A stretch of DNA of 61,969 nucleotides from Bacteroidota bacterium. GTDB lineage: Bacteria > Bacteroidota > Bacteroidia > Flavobacteriales > Flavobacteriaceae. The notes beneath the pieces were generated by a model that was not told the DNA's origin, made no database searches, and saw nothing but the letters and a program-made list of their open reading frames with translations. The stretch's first letter is position 1; each line of letters starts with the position of its first letter. The position numbers were made by a program, and so were the translations under genes. The stretch is from positions 1 through 61,969 of the forward strand of contig JAJYSY010000010.1 in the NCBI GenBank assembly GCA_021793375.1, written 5' to 3'. Below, one piece after another: positions 26,420-35,379 of this stretch.

Positions 26420-27312
26420 ATTCTGATATATTTATCTAATACATATATAATTTGCAATAAAGTAATATAAGATACACTGGCAAACATTAATTTCTTAGCA
26501 GCTTTAGCTGTGCGTTCTCTAAATAAAGCTATAGCATAATAAAGCATACCAATTCCTATAATCAAAATTAATATTGCAGAAATATTACTCAAATAAAGTT
26601 TCCCGGTTACGCCAAAAGCAGGGATTAATGATACAGCTACTGTCCAAAAAGTATATAATACGGTTTGTGTAGCCGTTGTTTTATCTCTTTTTCCGGTGGG
26701 TAACATGAAAAAGCCTCCTTTTTTATAATCATCATATAACCACCAACCTAAAGCCCAAAAATGCGGAAACTGCCAAAAAAACTGAATGATAAATAAAGTT
26801 CCGGCTTCTATACCAAAATTATTGGTGGCTGCAATCCATCCCATCATAAAAGGTATGGCGCCCGGAAAAGCTCCGACAAAAACAGATAAAGGTGTTTTTG
26901 TTTTTAAAGGCGTATAAGCCAATACATATAATAAGATTGATAAGGCTCCGAAAAAAGCTGTAGTGGGATTTATGATATACAAAACACCGATTCCTCCAAT
27001 TCCAAAACTGAACCCGATAATCAGAGCAGTTTTTACGCTCATTCGCCCTGCAGGTAAAGGCCGATTTTTAGTGCGATCCATTTTGGCATCTAAGTCACGT
27101 TCCAAAACTTGATTGAAAGCATTGGAAGCGCCAACCAATAAATATCCGCCGATAGCCAATAAAAGTACAATTACAAAATCTACACTATCTGCCCCCAGAA
27201 AATACCCGGCAATGGCAGAAAAAGCTATGCTTACCGTAAGACGAAGCTTGGTAATCTCTTTAAAATCAGCTATGAAGTTAGCGGAGTTATTTTTTGTGAC
27301 TGCTTTTTCCAA
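26410..27312 (-). CDS. cyoE: Protoheme IX farnesyltransferase (haem O synthase)
   Basis: UbiA-family membrane enzyme that attaches a farnesyl group to haem B, giving haem O for the terminal oxidase. The diphosphate-binding motif NAFNQVLERDLDAKMDRTKN (about residues 75-95) and a second acidic motif near WLYDDYKKGGF are present among about nine helices. The open frame has no ATG; it can extend to a TTG at 27339, but that TTG is the tail of a TATCTTTG -7 promoter element (27337-27344). A downstream TTG at 27312 gives a normal N-terminus (MEKAVTKNNSANFIADFKEITK in two parts: MEKAVTKNNSANF, IADFKEITK) and is preferred. It is the first gene of the oxidase operon. Confidence 0.93.
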   Translation of the reverse strand: MEKAVTKNNSANFIADFKEITKLRLTVSIAFSAIAGYFLGADSVDFVIVLLLAIGGYLLVGASNAFNQVLERDLDAKMDRTKNRPLPAGRMSVKTALIIGFSFGIGGIGVLYIINPTTAFFGALSILLYVLAYTPLKTKTPLSVFVGAFPGAIPFMMGWIAATNNFGIEAGTLFIIQFFWQFPHFWALGWWLYDDYKKGGFFMLPTGKRDKTTATQTVLYTFWTVAVSLIPAFGVTGKLYLSNISAILILIIGIGMLYYAIALFRERTAKAAKKLMFASVSYITLLQIIYVLDKYIRIWI

Positions 27313-27336
27313 AGGAAAATCTATTTTTTTCAGCTG

Positions 27337-27344
27337 CAAAGATA
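27337..27344 (-). promoter_or_regulatory. -7 promoter element of the cyoE oxidase operon
   Basis: The minus strand reads TATCTTTG, an exact TAnnTTTG match. A CTG rather than TTG sits near the -33 position. The element overlaps the most upstream possible start codon, which argues for the internal TTG at 27312. Confidence 0.6.
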
Positions 27345-27610
27345 ATCTTTAAGCTGAGAAATACAGAAGAATTTAAATTAAACCTTAGTTCTCTTTTATT
27401 TTGAAAAAAAATATAAACAATATGTTTTTTATAAATAAAAAAAGAAAAGCGATTTTTTTGATTATAATGTTGATTTGTAAAATCAATTAATAAAACACGG
27501 CAAATTAAGAGGTTTTAAAATAAAAAAAAGAGCAGTTAAAAATAAGAAAGAATATTTAAGTGAACTTTAGGTTTTTAAAGCAGAAAAATATCTGTTTTTA
27601 ACGAGATTAA
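27345..27610. other. AT-rich intergenic region between divergent genes
   Basis: About 270 bp between the divergent cyoE operon and the lipoprotein gene. It is very AT-rich with poly-A and poly-T tracts. No open frame, tRNA or strong hairpin was seen apart from the two promoters at its edges. Confidence 0.6.
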
Positions 27611-27643
27611 TTGTGGGTAGTTAAGACAGAGTGATTATCTTTG
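27611..27643 (+). promoter_or_regulatory. Promoter of the lipoprotein gene
   Basis: TTG at 27611-27613 and TATCTTTG at 27636-27643 (exact TAnnTTTG), spacer 22 bp. This is the Bacteroidota-type promoter, about 63 bp upstream of the preferred start codon at 27707. Confidence 0.72.
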
Positions 27644-27706
27644 CGCCCGAATAATTAACTTTAACTAATCTTGAGTTTGAAAAACTCAACTTTAAAAAAA
27701 CAAACA

Positions 27707-28339
27707 ATGAAAACTTTTCAAAAAATTTTTATGATTTCCCTTGTGTTAATAGGGATGATGACTGTGATTTCGTGCAGTAGTGACGATGATGACAACATTG
27801 CAGAAGATGGATTAAATCTTGAAGGAGAATGGCAATTTGAAACTATGGATTTCTTAGACGGTAGTGTAGAGTGGGATCCTGAAATTGAATATAATTCTTC
27901 CAATACTTTTGGATATGCACCTTATATGTTTGAATATGCCGGAGTAAAAGGATTTATTTTTGGTACTGAACCTGTAGAAGGATTAACAGGAGATGTTGTT
28001 GGAAAACGTTTTGACTATGTTTTGACCGGAGAATTTGGTCAAGATCCGGATGAGGCTTATTGGTATTGGAATTATGAAGAAGAAGGGGAATCTTTTTCTA
28101 TGGAGCAAGTAAACCCTTCTTTCCCTCCGCATGATTATTCTATCAATGATATTACAGAATTGGAAACAAGTGATAATGGAAACAGAATCATATTTAAGGG
28201 AACTTTAAAATCTCGTGAAGTAGGAGGAACCATGGCAGATATGAATCAAGTTCCGGTTTCTTTCACTATCACAAGAGGAGAACCAACTGAAGATGTTCAA
28301 ATTCTAATCCAAGGAGAACCTTTTGTTTCTCCTGAATAA
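27707..28339 (+). CDS. Lipoprotein of unknown function upstream of a TonB-dependent receptor
   Basis: 210-residue lipoprotein: signal peptide MKTFQKIFMISLVLIGMM..., lipobox VISC followed by an acidic SSDDDD stretch, a sorting context often seen on surface lipoproteins of this phylum. The body contains a lipocalin-like LEGEWQFETMDF start and beta-rich segments, ending GEPFVSPE. An upstream in-frame ATG at 27671 would add 12 residues in front of the signal peptide and is not preferred. I do not recognise a family with certainty. Position ahead of the receptor suggests, but does not prove, a shared uptake role. Confidence 0.78.
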   Translation: MKTFQKIFMISLVLIGMMTVISCSSDDDDNIAEDGLNLEGEWQFETMDFLDGSVEWDPEIEYNSSNTFGYAPYMFEYAGVKGFIFGTEPVEGLTGDVVGKRFDYVLTGEFGQDPDEAYWYWNYEEEGESFSMEQVNPSFPPHDYSINDITELETSDNGNRIIFKGTLKSREVGGTMADMNQVPVSFTITRGEPTEDVQILIQGEPFVSPE

Positions 28340-28427
28340 TTCTAAATAAAACTACTCTAAATCTAAAAAGAGTGGAATGATGATAGAAAAATTCAGAAAT
28401 ATAAACAGATAATAAGAATGTATTTAA

Positions 28428-28466
28428 TTCGGGCAATTTCTTTTATGAAATTTGCCCGAAATTTTT
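28428..28466 (+). terminator. Terminator after the lipoprotein gene
   Basis: Inverted repeat TTCGGGCAATTTC (28428-28440) and GAAATTTGCCCGAA (28447-28460), one bulge, loop TTTTAT, then ATTTTTAT. It ends 18 bp before the GTG start of the receptor gene and contains the TTG that otherwise could start the frame. Confidence 0.8.
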
Positions 28467-28484
28467 ATAAGAAAAATCCTGATC

Positions 28485-30872
28485 GTGATAAAAAAAATCA
28501 TCTTTTTCTTTTTCCTTTTTATAGCAACACAAACAGCAATATTTGCGCAGTATTCTATTTGTGGTGCAGTGATAATGGAAAATGAAAAACAAGGAAATTC
28601 AGTAATAACTATAGCAGAAACACATCAGCAAATTACCGCTAATAAAGATGGAAATTTTTGCTTTGCAGGAATTGAATCAGGAGAGTATTCACTATATGCA
28701 ACAAATGAAGAAGGGTTTATTTCTCCGACGATTAAAATCCTTGTCAATGAAGATATTTCAGGAGTAAAAATAGATATTTTAGGAAATGTATTGGAAACTG
28801 TAGAACTCCGCGGACAAGGAAAACATTCTGATATCAGAGCAGAACATTCCATAAAAACTGAAGTGGTTGATTTAAGCAAACACGTTCGTTCTTCTGTTTC
28901 TGTAGAACAAATGATGAACAGATCAGCCGGAGTAAAAATTAGAAACTCAGGAGGATTAGGCGCAGAAGCAGATGTAATTGTAGGAGGATTTAACGGAAAA
29001 TCAATTAAATTTTTAGTTGATGGAATTCCTGTAGATTATTTAGGATCCAGCATGGGATTGACAAAAATCCCTTCCAGCGCAGCAGATTACATCGAAGTTT
29101 ATAAAGGAGTGATGCCCACAGAAGTGGGAATTGATGCCCTTGGTGGAGCAGTAAACATTGTTTCAAAAGCTCCTAATAAAAACTATCACAGAATCAGTTA
29201 TGAGGTAGGATCTTTCAATACTCATAAATTAACTTTTAATAATTTCTACAGAGTTTCTGATCACATTTCTTATGGAATAAACACTTTTGCCAATTATAGC
29301 GATAATGATTTTAAGGTTGATAATCTTCCTCTTGTCAATCCTGAAACCGGAAGAACAGAAAATATCAGAGCTAAACTATTTAACAATGCATATAAACAAT
29401 ACAGCGCTGATGCTTATGTCAATTTTGAAAAATACAGCTGGGCAGATTTATTAAAAATCAAACTGAATAGTTATGCTATAAAAAGAGGAATTCAAAATGA
29501 TTTTTCTTCTCGAAGCAGACCTTTCGGAGAAGTACATAGAAAAGAACATGCTTACGTTGTTCCTTCTGTAGAATACAAAAAAAGCTTATTCAACAAAAAA
29601 CTTGATGTTTCTCAATTTTTTGTTTTCAGCAGTATTAAAAACCAATTATCAGATCAGCTTAAAAATGCAAAATACGATTGGTTGGGAAATAAATATGAAG
29701 CCCAATCCGGATCAGAAATGGGAAGTGTAACACCTTACGACAGAAAAGTTGTAGAAACAAGAATCAATAATTTTACTTACAGAGGATTATTTGCATATAA
29801 ATTCAATCAACAACATCGTTTGATTTTTAATGCAGTAAATACTTATTTAAGAAGATCTTCTGATGATTTAAATAAACCCACCGGAAAAACTCATGTGGAT
29901 TATAACAGATTTATCGCCGGATTAGGATATCAATTTAATTTATTAGACAACAGATTAGAAGGTTTAACCCAAACAAAATACTTGGCTTCTTTTGCTCAAG
30001 GAAAAGAGTTTAATAAAATTGATCAGAAATTAGAAAAACCAACCAACAACACCGGGATGAGTTTTTCTCAATCTTTAAAATACAATTTTTACAACGGATT
30101 GATGATCAGAACTTCTTTTGAAAATACTTATAGATTGCCAGATCAAAATGAAATTTTTGGAGATAATACTTTTATTATGCCCAATCTTTCTTTAAAACCT
30201 GAAAAAAGTACAAATGTTAATTTAGGATTACGCTATAAGAAGAGTTCAAAATATAGTTTAGAACTCAACACCTATTATAGAAACACCAAAGATTTAATAA
30301 GACTAAAAGACATTACACAATTTACTTCTGTGTTTTTAAACTTAGATAAAGTTCGCGGCTATGGAGTAGAATTGGAAGGAAGTTACAGCCCTTTAGAAAG
30401 ATTAGAGCTCTCCGGAAATTTAACTTATAATGAATTTCGTTTTCAAGGATCTAATGATAATATCTCAGAAAATGAACATTTTAAAAATGCAAGAGTCAGC
30501 AATATGCCGTTTTATTTTGGAAATGCAATGATGACTTATTATTTAGATGATTTCATTAAAAAAGAAGATCATTTTCAATTGTATTGGTCTTATTCTTATG
30601 TGCATCAATACTATTTAGATTTTATAGAAAAACAATATGAACCCGATGGTTTTTTAGGATTATACGGAAATAGTAAAATCAATACTAACCGCGTAATCCC
30701 AATACAACAAGTTCATTCTGCAGGATTTACTTGGACGCTGCCTTTAGAAAAAGACAGAAAAGTTTCTCTTTCTATGGAGTTGGATAATATTTTTAATGAA
30801 AATATTTTTAATAACTTTAAGATGCAAAGCCCGGGAAGAAATTTCTCTACCAAAATTACTTTTGATTTTTAA
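28485..30872 (+). CDS. TonB-dependent outer-membrane receptor
   Basis: About 795-residue receptor: signal peptide (IIFFFFLFIATQTAIFAQ), a carboxypeptidase-regulatory-like domain (about residues 20-100), a plug domain (VEQMMNRSAGVKIRNSGGLG; VDGIPVDYLG; YKGVMPTEVGIDALGGAVN) and a C-terminal 22-strand-type barrel ending MQSPGRNFSTKITFDF with a terminal Phe. Such receptors import siderophores, haem, B12 or other nutrients using TonB-ExbBD energy. The DUF4374-like lipoprotein immediately downstream favours a siderophore. The frame extends to a TTG at 28452 inside a terminator stem; the GTG at 28485 gives a proper signal peptide and is preferred. Confidence 0.92.
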   Translation: MIKKIIFFFFLFIATQTAIFAQYSICGAVIMENEKQGNSVITIAETHQQITANKDGNFCFAGIESGEYSLYATNEEGFISPTIKILVNEDISGVKIDILGNVLETVELRGQGKHSDIRAEHSIKTEVVDLSKHVRSSVSVEQMMNRSAGVKIRNSGGLGAEADVIVGGFNGKSIKFLVDGIPVDYLGSSMGLTKIPSSAADYIEVYKGVMPTEVGIDALGGAVNIVSKAPNKNYHRISYEVGSFNTHKLTFNNFYRVSDHISYGINTFANYSDNDFKVDNLPLVNPETGRTENIRAKLFNNAYKQYSADAYVNFEKYSWADLLKIKLNSYAIKRGIQNDFSSRSRPFGEVHRKEHAYVVPSVEYKKSLFNKKLDVSQFFVFSSIKNQLSDQLKNAKYDWLGNKYEAQSGSEMGSVTPYDRKVVETRINNFTYRGLFAYKFNQQHRLIFNAVNTYLRRSSDDLNKPTGKTHVDYNRFIAGLGYQFNLLDNRLEGLTQTKYLASFAQGKEFNKIDQKLEKPTNNTGMSFSQSLKYNFYNGLMIRTSFENTYRLPDQNEIFGDNTFIMPNLSLKPEKSTNVNLGLRYKKSSKYSLELNTYYRNTKDLIRLKDITQFTSVFLNLDKVRGYGVELEGSYSPLERLELSGNLTYNEFRFQGSNDNISENEHFKNARVSNMPFYFGNAMMTYYLDDFIKKEDHFQLYWSYSYVHQYYLDFIEKQYEPDGFLGLYGNSKINTNRVIPIQQVHSAGFTWTLPLEKDRKVSLSMELDNIFNENIFNNFKMQSPGRNFSTKITFDF

Positions 30873-30883
30873 AACACATCACA

Positions 30884-32179
30884 ATGAAAAACATATTTTC
30901 TTTCTTTATTTTATTGTTGCTGTTTTCTTGTACAGTAGAAAATGTTGATGAAATCGGAAGTAATCCTAAAACAGATTTTTCGGAAAACAATTATGTTTTA
31001 GCAACAGAAGATGCTTCAGATGTAGATATCACTACTTTTTTTAGCTTTAATCTTGAAGATATTAATCCGGATGAAAAATATGATCTTATCGGACAAAATG
31101 ATGTTTTCGTCAATTCAAATCCTTCCACTTCTTCCGGACATTTATCTTTTGGAAAATATATTTTTTCTCAAGCAAAAGATAAAAAAGGGTTTTCTTCTTC
31201 TCCGGGATTATATCGATTGACATTAAATGATAAAGATCAAGCTTTTATTGATAGTGAATTAAATGTATCCAGAGCAAATCTTTTTCCGGCAAGACAAATT
31301 GCAATGGCAAATGAACATTTGGCTTATTTTTATAATGAAGGAAAAGATCCCTATAAAATTCAAGTTTTTGATCCTACAGAAATGATTCTGTTGAGTACAA
31401 TAGATTTAAAACCTGCCATAGAAGAATTTAAACCCAATGCAGTTTGGGAAGATGCTGCAGGAAATAATTTGGTGAGAACAGGATCTTATGCTTTGCATGT
31501 AAATGAAGGAAAATTATATGTAAGCGTGGTTTTTTTAGAAGAAGTTGCTTTTAATCTCATCGCAGATGAAGAAGAAAATTTCTATGTTGCTGTTGTAGAT
31601 ATAGCATCAGAAGAAGTAGAAAAAATAATTACTTATGAAGGCGCAAAAACAGTAGGATTTTATGTTTCAGAAAACAAAGCTACTTCTGCAGATGAAGAAG
31701 GGAATTTGTATTTCTGCTCTTGGGGATGGAACCAATTTAACGCACCATTTCCTTCACAAGTTTTTAGAATTCCAACAGGAGAAACAGATTTTGATCAAGA
31801 CTGGAAAATTGATATAGAATCTCATTTCGGAATTAATCACATAGCACAATCTATGATTTCTTTTAACAATAAGATTTATTTACATATTTCTGAAGAACCC
31901 TACAATTTCAGTACAGATGTGGAAATCAAAATGTCTTATTATGAAGTAGATCCCAACAATCCTAATCAGTTGACAAAACTGGAAATTCCCACTTCAGATT
32001 TGTCAGACAGAATGAATGTTTTTAGTGTTGTAGATGATAAATTATTTATCGCTGTGCCCAACAAAAAAGAAGGAAAATTCAACGGAATGTATTCTTTGGA
32101 TAAAACAGGAAATCTTAAAAAAGAAATCACCATAGAAAATAAATATCGTCCTACTCGATTTTACAAATTGGAAGAATAA
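30884..32179 (+). CDS. DUF4374-like surface lipoprotein, possible siderophore-binding partner
   Basis: 431-residue lipoprotein with lipobox LFSC at about residue 16 and a beta-propeller-like body of repeated short beta segments (NNYVLATEDASD; ARQIAMANEHLAYFY; LHVNEGKLYVSVVF). It resembles the DUF4374 family by eye; a Bacteroides member, XusB, is a lipoprotein that binds ferric enterobactin and works with the receptor XusA. The gene starts 11 bp after the receptor stop codon, so both are cotranscribed. No PepSY-type inner-membrane reductase is found here, unlike the xusABC locus. The family call needs a profile search. Confidence 0.7.
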   Translation: MKNIFSFFILLLLFSCTVENVDEIGSNPKTDFSENNYVLATEDASDVDITTFFSFNLEDINPDEKYDLIGQNDVFVNSNPSTSSGHLSFGKYIFSQAKDKKGFSSSPGLYRLTLNDKDQAFIDSELNVSRANLFPARQIAMANEHLAYFYNEGKDPYKIQVFDPTEMILLSTIDLKPAIEEFKPNAVWEDAAGNNLVRTGSYALHVNEGKLYVSVVFLEEVAFNLIADEEENFYVAVVDIASEEVEKIITYEGAKTVGFYVSENKATSADEEGNLYFCSWGWNQFNAPFPSQVFRIPTGETDFDQDWKIDIESHFGINHIAQSMISFNNKIYLHISEEPYNFSTDVEIKMSYYEVDPNNPNQLTKLEIPTSDLSDRMNVFSVVDDKLFIAVPNKKEGKFNGMYSLDKTGNLKKEITIENKYRPTRFYKLEE

Positions 32180-32186
32180 AAACAGT

Positions 32187-32744
32187 TTAAATTCTTATTT
32201 GCATATGCTCAAAGGTTTTTCCGCTGAGCTCTTTTTTACCGACAATCTTAAAACCCAGTCTTTCATATAGTTTTTGTGCTTTCGGATTTTCTAAATCTAC
32301 CAATAAACCTAAATTTCTTTGTTTTTTCTTTACAAATTCTTCAATCAAGAAATTAAATAATTTAGAACCGATTCCCCGACCTTGAAAATCAGTAGCAACT
32401 CCTACACAATCAATATATATTTCTCCGGATTGGGTTTCATTTTCAGGAATAAAATCACGTTTAAAAGTAGATTTAATCGCTTTTGCAATAGGGTTTCGTA
32501 ATTTTAAAAGATTTGCTCCATCATAAACACAAGCCACTCCTGCAATTTGATTTTCAAGTTCCACAACCCAACAGTTTTGATAAGAATATTGATTTTCTTT
32601 TTGTTGAATTAATTCCGTTAAAAAAGACGTTGCAATTTCATAAGAATTATTTCCTATGAAATCATAAAAAACCTCTTCCATTGCCAATAACAATAAAGGA
32701 GAAATCGCAGAAGCATCTTCAATTTTTGCTTTTCTAATAAGCAT
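32187..32744 (-). CDS. GNAT-family N-acetyltransferase
   Basis: 185 residues with the GNAT fold: an N-terminal MLIRKAKIEDASAISPLLL, a beta-strand with ENQIAGVACVYD, the acetyl-CoA-binding loop VATDFQGRGIGSKLFNFL (the R/QxxGxG/A motif), and ENPKAQKLYERLGFKIVGK near the end. The substrate is unknown. It converges with the DUF4374-like gene, with only 7 bp between the two stop codons and no terminator, so the transcripts may overlap. Confidence 0.9.
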   Translation of the reverse strand: MLIRKAKIEDASAISPLLLLAMEEVFYDFIGNNSYEIATSFLTELIQQKENQYSYQNCWVVELENQIAGVACVYDGANLLKLRNPIAKAIKSTFKRDFIPENETQSGEIYIDCVGVATDFQGRGIGSKLFNFLIEEFVKKKQRNLGLLVDLENPKAQKLYERLGFKIVGKKELSGKTFEHMQIRI

Positions 32745-32909
32745 ATTTCAATAATTTTAAACCGACAAACATATTATATCTTTGGTTTAAGATTATCAAT
32801 TTTATAAATAATTAGCTTTTAAACAGATTAAAAATTTTACAGTTCAGCAAAAGTAATTTTTAATTTAAAAGATTTTACGTTATCTTTAAAAAGCTAAACT
32901 CTGCATTTT

Positions 32910-33869
32910 ATGCCTTACCTTCCTGAATCAGCTTATAAAATTCCGCATTCCATTTTTAAAGGGAGTCATCTTTCTACAATTTATTCTGGAGCTGTCAGAA
33001 GAACGGAGGCGCCTAATTATGAAAGAAAAAAGATAACTTTATCAGATGGAGATTTTCTTTTGATGGATGAGCTGATTTTAAATCCTAAAAAAGCAGTAAT
33101 CCTTTGTCATGGTTTGGAAGGAAATTCCAGAAGTGGATATAATAATACTTGTGCAGCTTATTTCTTACATCATGAATTTTCAGTTTTTGCTTGGAATAAC
33201 AGGAGTTGTGGAGGAGGAATGAATATTTTGCCACAATTATATCATCACGGATCTATAGAAGATTTAGAATTTGTAATCAACTATGTTTTAACCAAAGGAT
33301 TTGAAGAAATATATTTAATAGGTTTTTCTTTAGGCGGCGCACAGATTTTAAATTATTTAGGACAAAAACCTGTTCACACTAAAGTAAAAGCAGCAGTTTC
33401 AATTTCAACTCCCATAAATTTAAAATCCAGTGCAGATAAAATCGAAAAAGGATTCAGCAGAGTTTATTTAAACCGATTTATGGGAAGAATCAAGCAAAAA
33501 GTTTTGATAAAAGCAGAAAAATTCCCGGATTTAATAAATGCTGAAAAAGTTCAACAAATTAAAACTTTTGATGATTTAGCAGAAAACTTTTTAGTTCCCA
33601 TCCACGGATTTAAAAATCCGAAAGATTTTTATACACAAGCTTCTCCCATCACACATTTAGAATATATCAGAACTCCGGTTTTAATTTTAAATGCTTGGGA
33701 TGATCCGATAATTGGAGAAAAAGGTTTTCCGGTGAAATTTGCAAAAAGCAGTAAACACGTATATTTAGAAACTCCAAAATATGGCGGACATTGTGGTTTT
33801 TTATTGGCAAAATCAAATTATACTTTTTCAGAAGTAAGAGCTTTAGCATTTTTTGAAAATCTGGTATAA
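32910..33869 (+). CDS. YheT-family alpha/beta hydrolase
   Basis: 319-residue soluble hydrolase. Conserved features are ILCHGLEGNSRSGYNNTCAA (oxyanion-loop region), the nucleophile elbow GFSLGGAQ, DDPIIGEKGFP carrying the acid residue and a C-terminal GGHCGF with the catalytic His. These match the YheT/ABHD1-3 family of predicted esterases. A TATCTTTA near-match to the -7 element lies about 20 bp before the start. The biological substrate is unknown. Confidence 0.91.
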   Translation: MPYLPESAYKIPHSIFKGSHLSTIYSGAVRRTEAPNYERKKITLSDGDFLLMDELILNPKKAVILCHGLEGNSRSGYNNTCAAYFLHHEFSVFAWNNRSCGGGMNILPQLYHHGSIEDLEFVINYVLTKGFEEIYLIGFSLGGAQILNYLGQKPVHTKVKAAVSISTPINLKSSADKIEKGFSRVYLNRFMGRIKQKVLIKAEKFPDLINAEKVQQIKTFDDLAENFLVPIHGFKNPKDFYTQASPITHLEYIRTPVLILNAWDDPIIGEKGFPVKFAKSSKHVYLETPKYGGHCGFLLAKSNYTFSEVRALAFFENLV

Positions 33870-33917
33870 TCATCAAATTATATGAGCAACATCATAATTC
33901 AAAGGGGTAAATCTTAT

Positions 33918-33925
33918 TACTTTTG
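33918..33925 (+). promoter_or_regulatory. -7 promoter element before the CoA-transferase gene
   Basis: TACTTTTG matches TAnnTTTG and is 33 bp upstream of the ATG at 33958. No good TTG -33 element was found at the usual distance. Confidence 0.5.
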
Positions 33926-33957
33926 TTTCTGCATAAAAACAACTTAAAAAACATGCT

Positions 33958-35226
33958 ATGTTAAAATATATTTCAAAAGAAGAAGCGGTAGGAAAAGTAA
34001 AATCTCAAGATCGTGTTTTTATTCAAGGCGCAGCGATGACGCCAAAAATATTAGTGCAAGCTTTGAGTCAGCGTTATAAAGAACTGCAAGAAGTTGAAAT
34101 TGTTCATATTCACACAGAAGGAGAAGCTTTATATGCTGAAGAACCTTATAGCAAGAGTTTTAAAATAAACACTTTTTTTGTTGGGAGCAATGTCCGAAAA
34201 ATAGTGAACACCAACAAAGGAGATTATATTCCTATATTCTTAAGTGAAATACATCAGCTTTTCCGCAGAAATATTTTGCCTTTAGATGTAGCTTTTATCC
34301 AAGTTTCTCCGCCTGATAAGCATGGTTTTTGTTCTTTAGGAACTTCTGTAGATGTTACTTATCCGGCCATAGAATGTGCTAAAATGGTTATAGCACAAGT
34401 CAATCCGAATGTTCCGAGAACCCATGGCGATGGAATTATTCATATTGATAAAATTGACGCAGCAGTAGAAGTAGATGCATCATTACATATTGTGCAAATG
34501 CCGGAACCGGGAGAAAAAGACCTGAAAATCGGCCAACATGTAGCCGGATTGGTAGAAGATGGAGCTACTTTGCAAATGGGAATTGGGGCTATTCCCAATG
34601 TGGTTTTACAAAATTTGACCAATCATAAAAACTTGGGAGTTCATACTGAAATGTTTTCCGATGGCGTTTTACCTTTGCTTGAAAAAGGAATAATCACCAA
34701 TAGTGAAAAAGTGATAAAACCAGGAAAAATGGTAACTTGTTTTGCCATGGGTTCTCCAAAATTATATGAATTCTTAGATGATAATCCTTTGGTGCATTTT
34801 AAAGAAGCTGCTTTTACTAATGACACTGCTTTAATTCGTCAAAATCCTAAAGTTACTGCTATTAATTCTGCTATAGAAATAGATTTAACCGGACAAGTTT
34901 GTGCAGACACTATAGGTTCTTTACAATATTCCGGAGTGGGCGGACAAATGGATTTCATCAGAGGAGCTTCTCTTTCAGAAGGAGGAAAACCAATTATCGC
35001 GATGTCTTCCATTACCAATAAAGGAATTTCTAAAATCGTTCCTTTCTTAAACAAAGGGGCAGGAGTGACCACCACCAGAGCGCATGTGCAATATGTGGTA
35101 ACAGAAAATGGCGTGGTAAATCTGTATGGAAAAAACCTTCAACAAAGAGCAAAAGCTTTGATTTCTATTGCAGATCCAAATCATCAAGAAGAATTAGAAA
35201 AACAAGCTTATGAGATTTTTAAATAA
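33958..35226 (+). CDS. Acetyl-CoA hydrolase/transferase family protein (4-hydroxybutyrate/acetate CoA-transferase type)
   Basis: 422-residue enzyme of the class I CoA-transferase family with N- and C-terminal domains. The segment LGVHTEMFSDGVLPL contains the catalytic Glu expected to form the glutamyl-CoA intermediate. Other conserved segments are HGFCSLGTSVD, LQMGIGAIPN and GVGGQMDFIRGA. It moves CoA between short-chain acids. Length and motifs fit 4-hydroxybutyrate CoA-transferase and acetyl-CoA hydrolase alike; the substrate cannot be decided from sequence. Confidence 0.92.
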   Translation: MLKYISKEEAVGKVKSQDRVFIQGAAMTPKILVQALSQRYKELQEVEIVHIHTEGEALYAEEPYSKSFKINTFFVGSNVRKIVNTNKGDYIPIFLSEIHQLFRRNILPLDVAFIQVSPPDKHGFCSLGTSVDVTYPAIECAKMVIAQVNPNVPRTHGDGIIHIDKIDAAVEVDASLHIVQMPEPGEKDLKIGQHVAGLVEDGATLQMGIGAIPNVVLQNLTNHKNLGVHTEMFSDGVLPLLEKGIITNSEKVIKPGKMVTCFAMGSPKLYEFLDDNPLVHFKEAAFTNDTALIRQNPKVTAINSAIEIDLTGQVCADTIGSLQYSGVGGQMDFIRGASLSEGGKPIIAMSSITNKGISKIVPFLNKGAGVTTTRAHVQYVVTENGVVNLYGKNLQQRAKALISIADPNHQEELEKQAYEIFK

Positions 35227-35379
35227 GATTAAATTTATTTGAAAACACTTAATATATTGAAAAAGAAAGAAATAGAATGAGCGTGTAATTCTTTTAACTA
35301 CATTTTTTATGGAAAAAAACTTCTGTATTGTTGATTTTTATGCTTATTTTTAAGTTAAAATTAACCAAAGCAGAAAGCT

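Noticed and set aside
28452..28484. TTG at 28452 as the start of the TonB-dependent receptor
   Set aside because: It lies inside the stem of the preceding terminator; the GTG at 28485 gives a better signal peptide.
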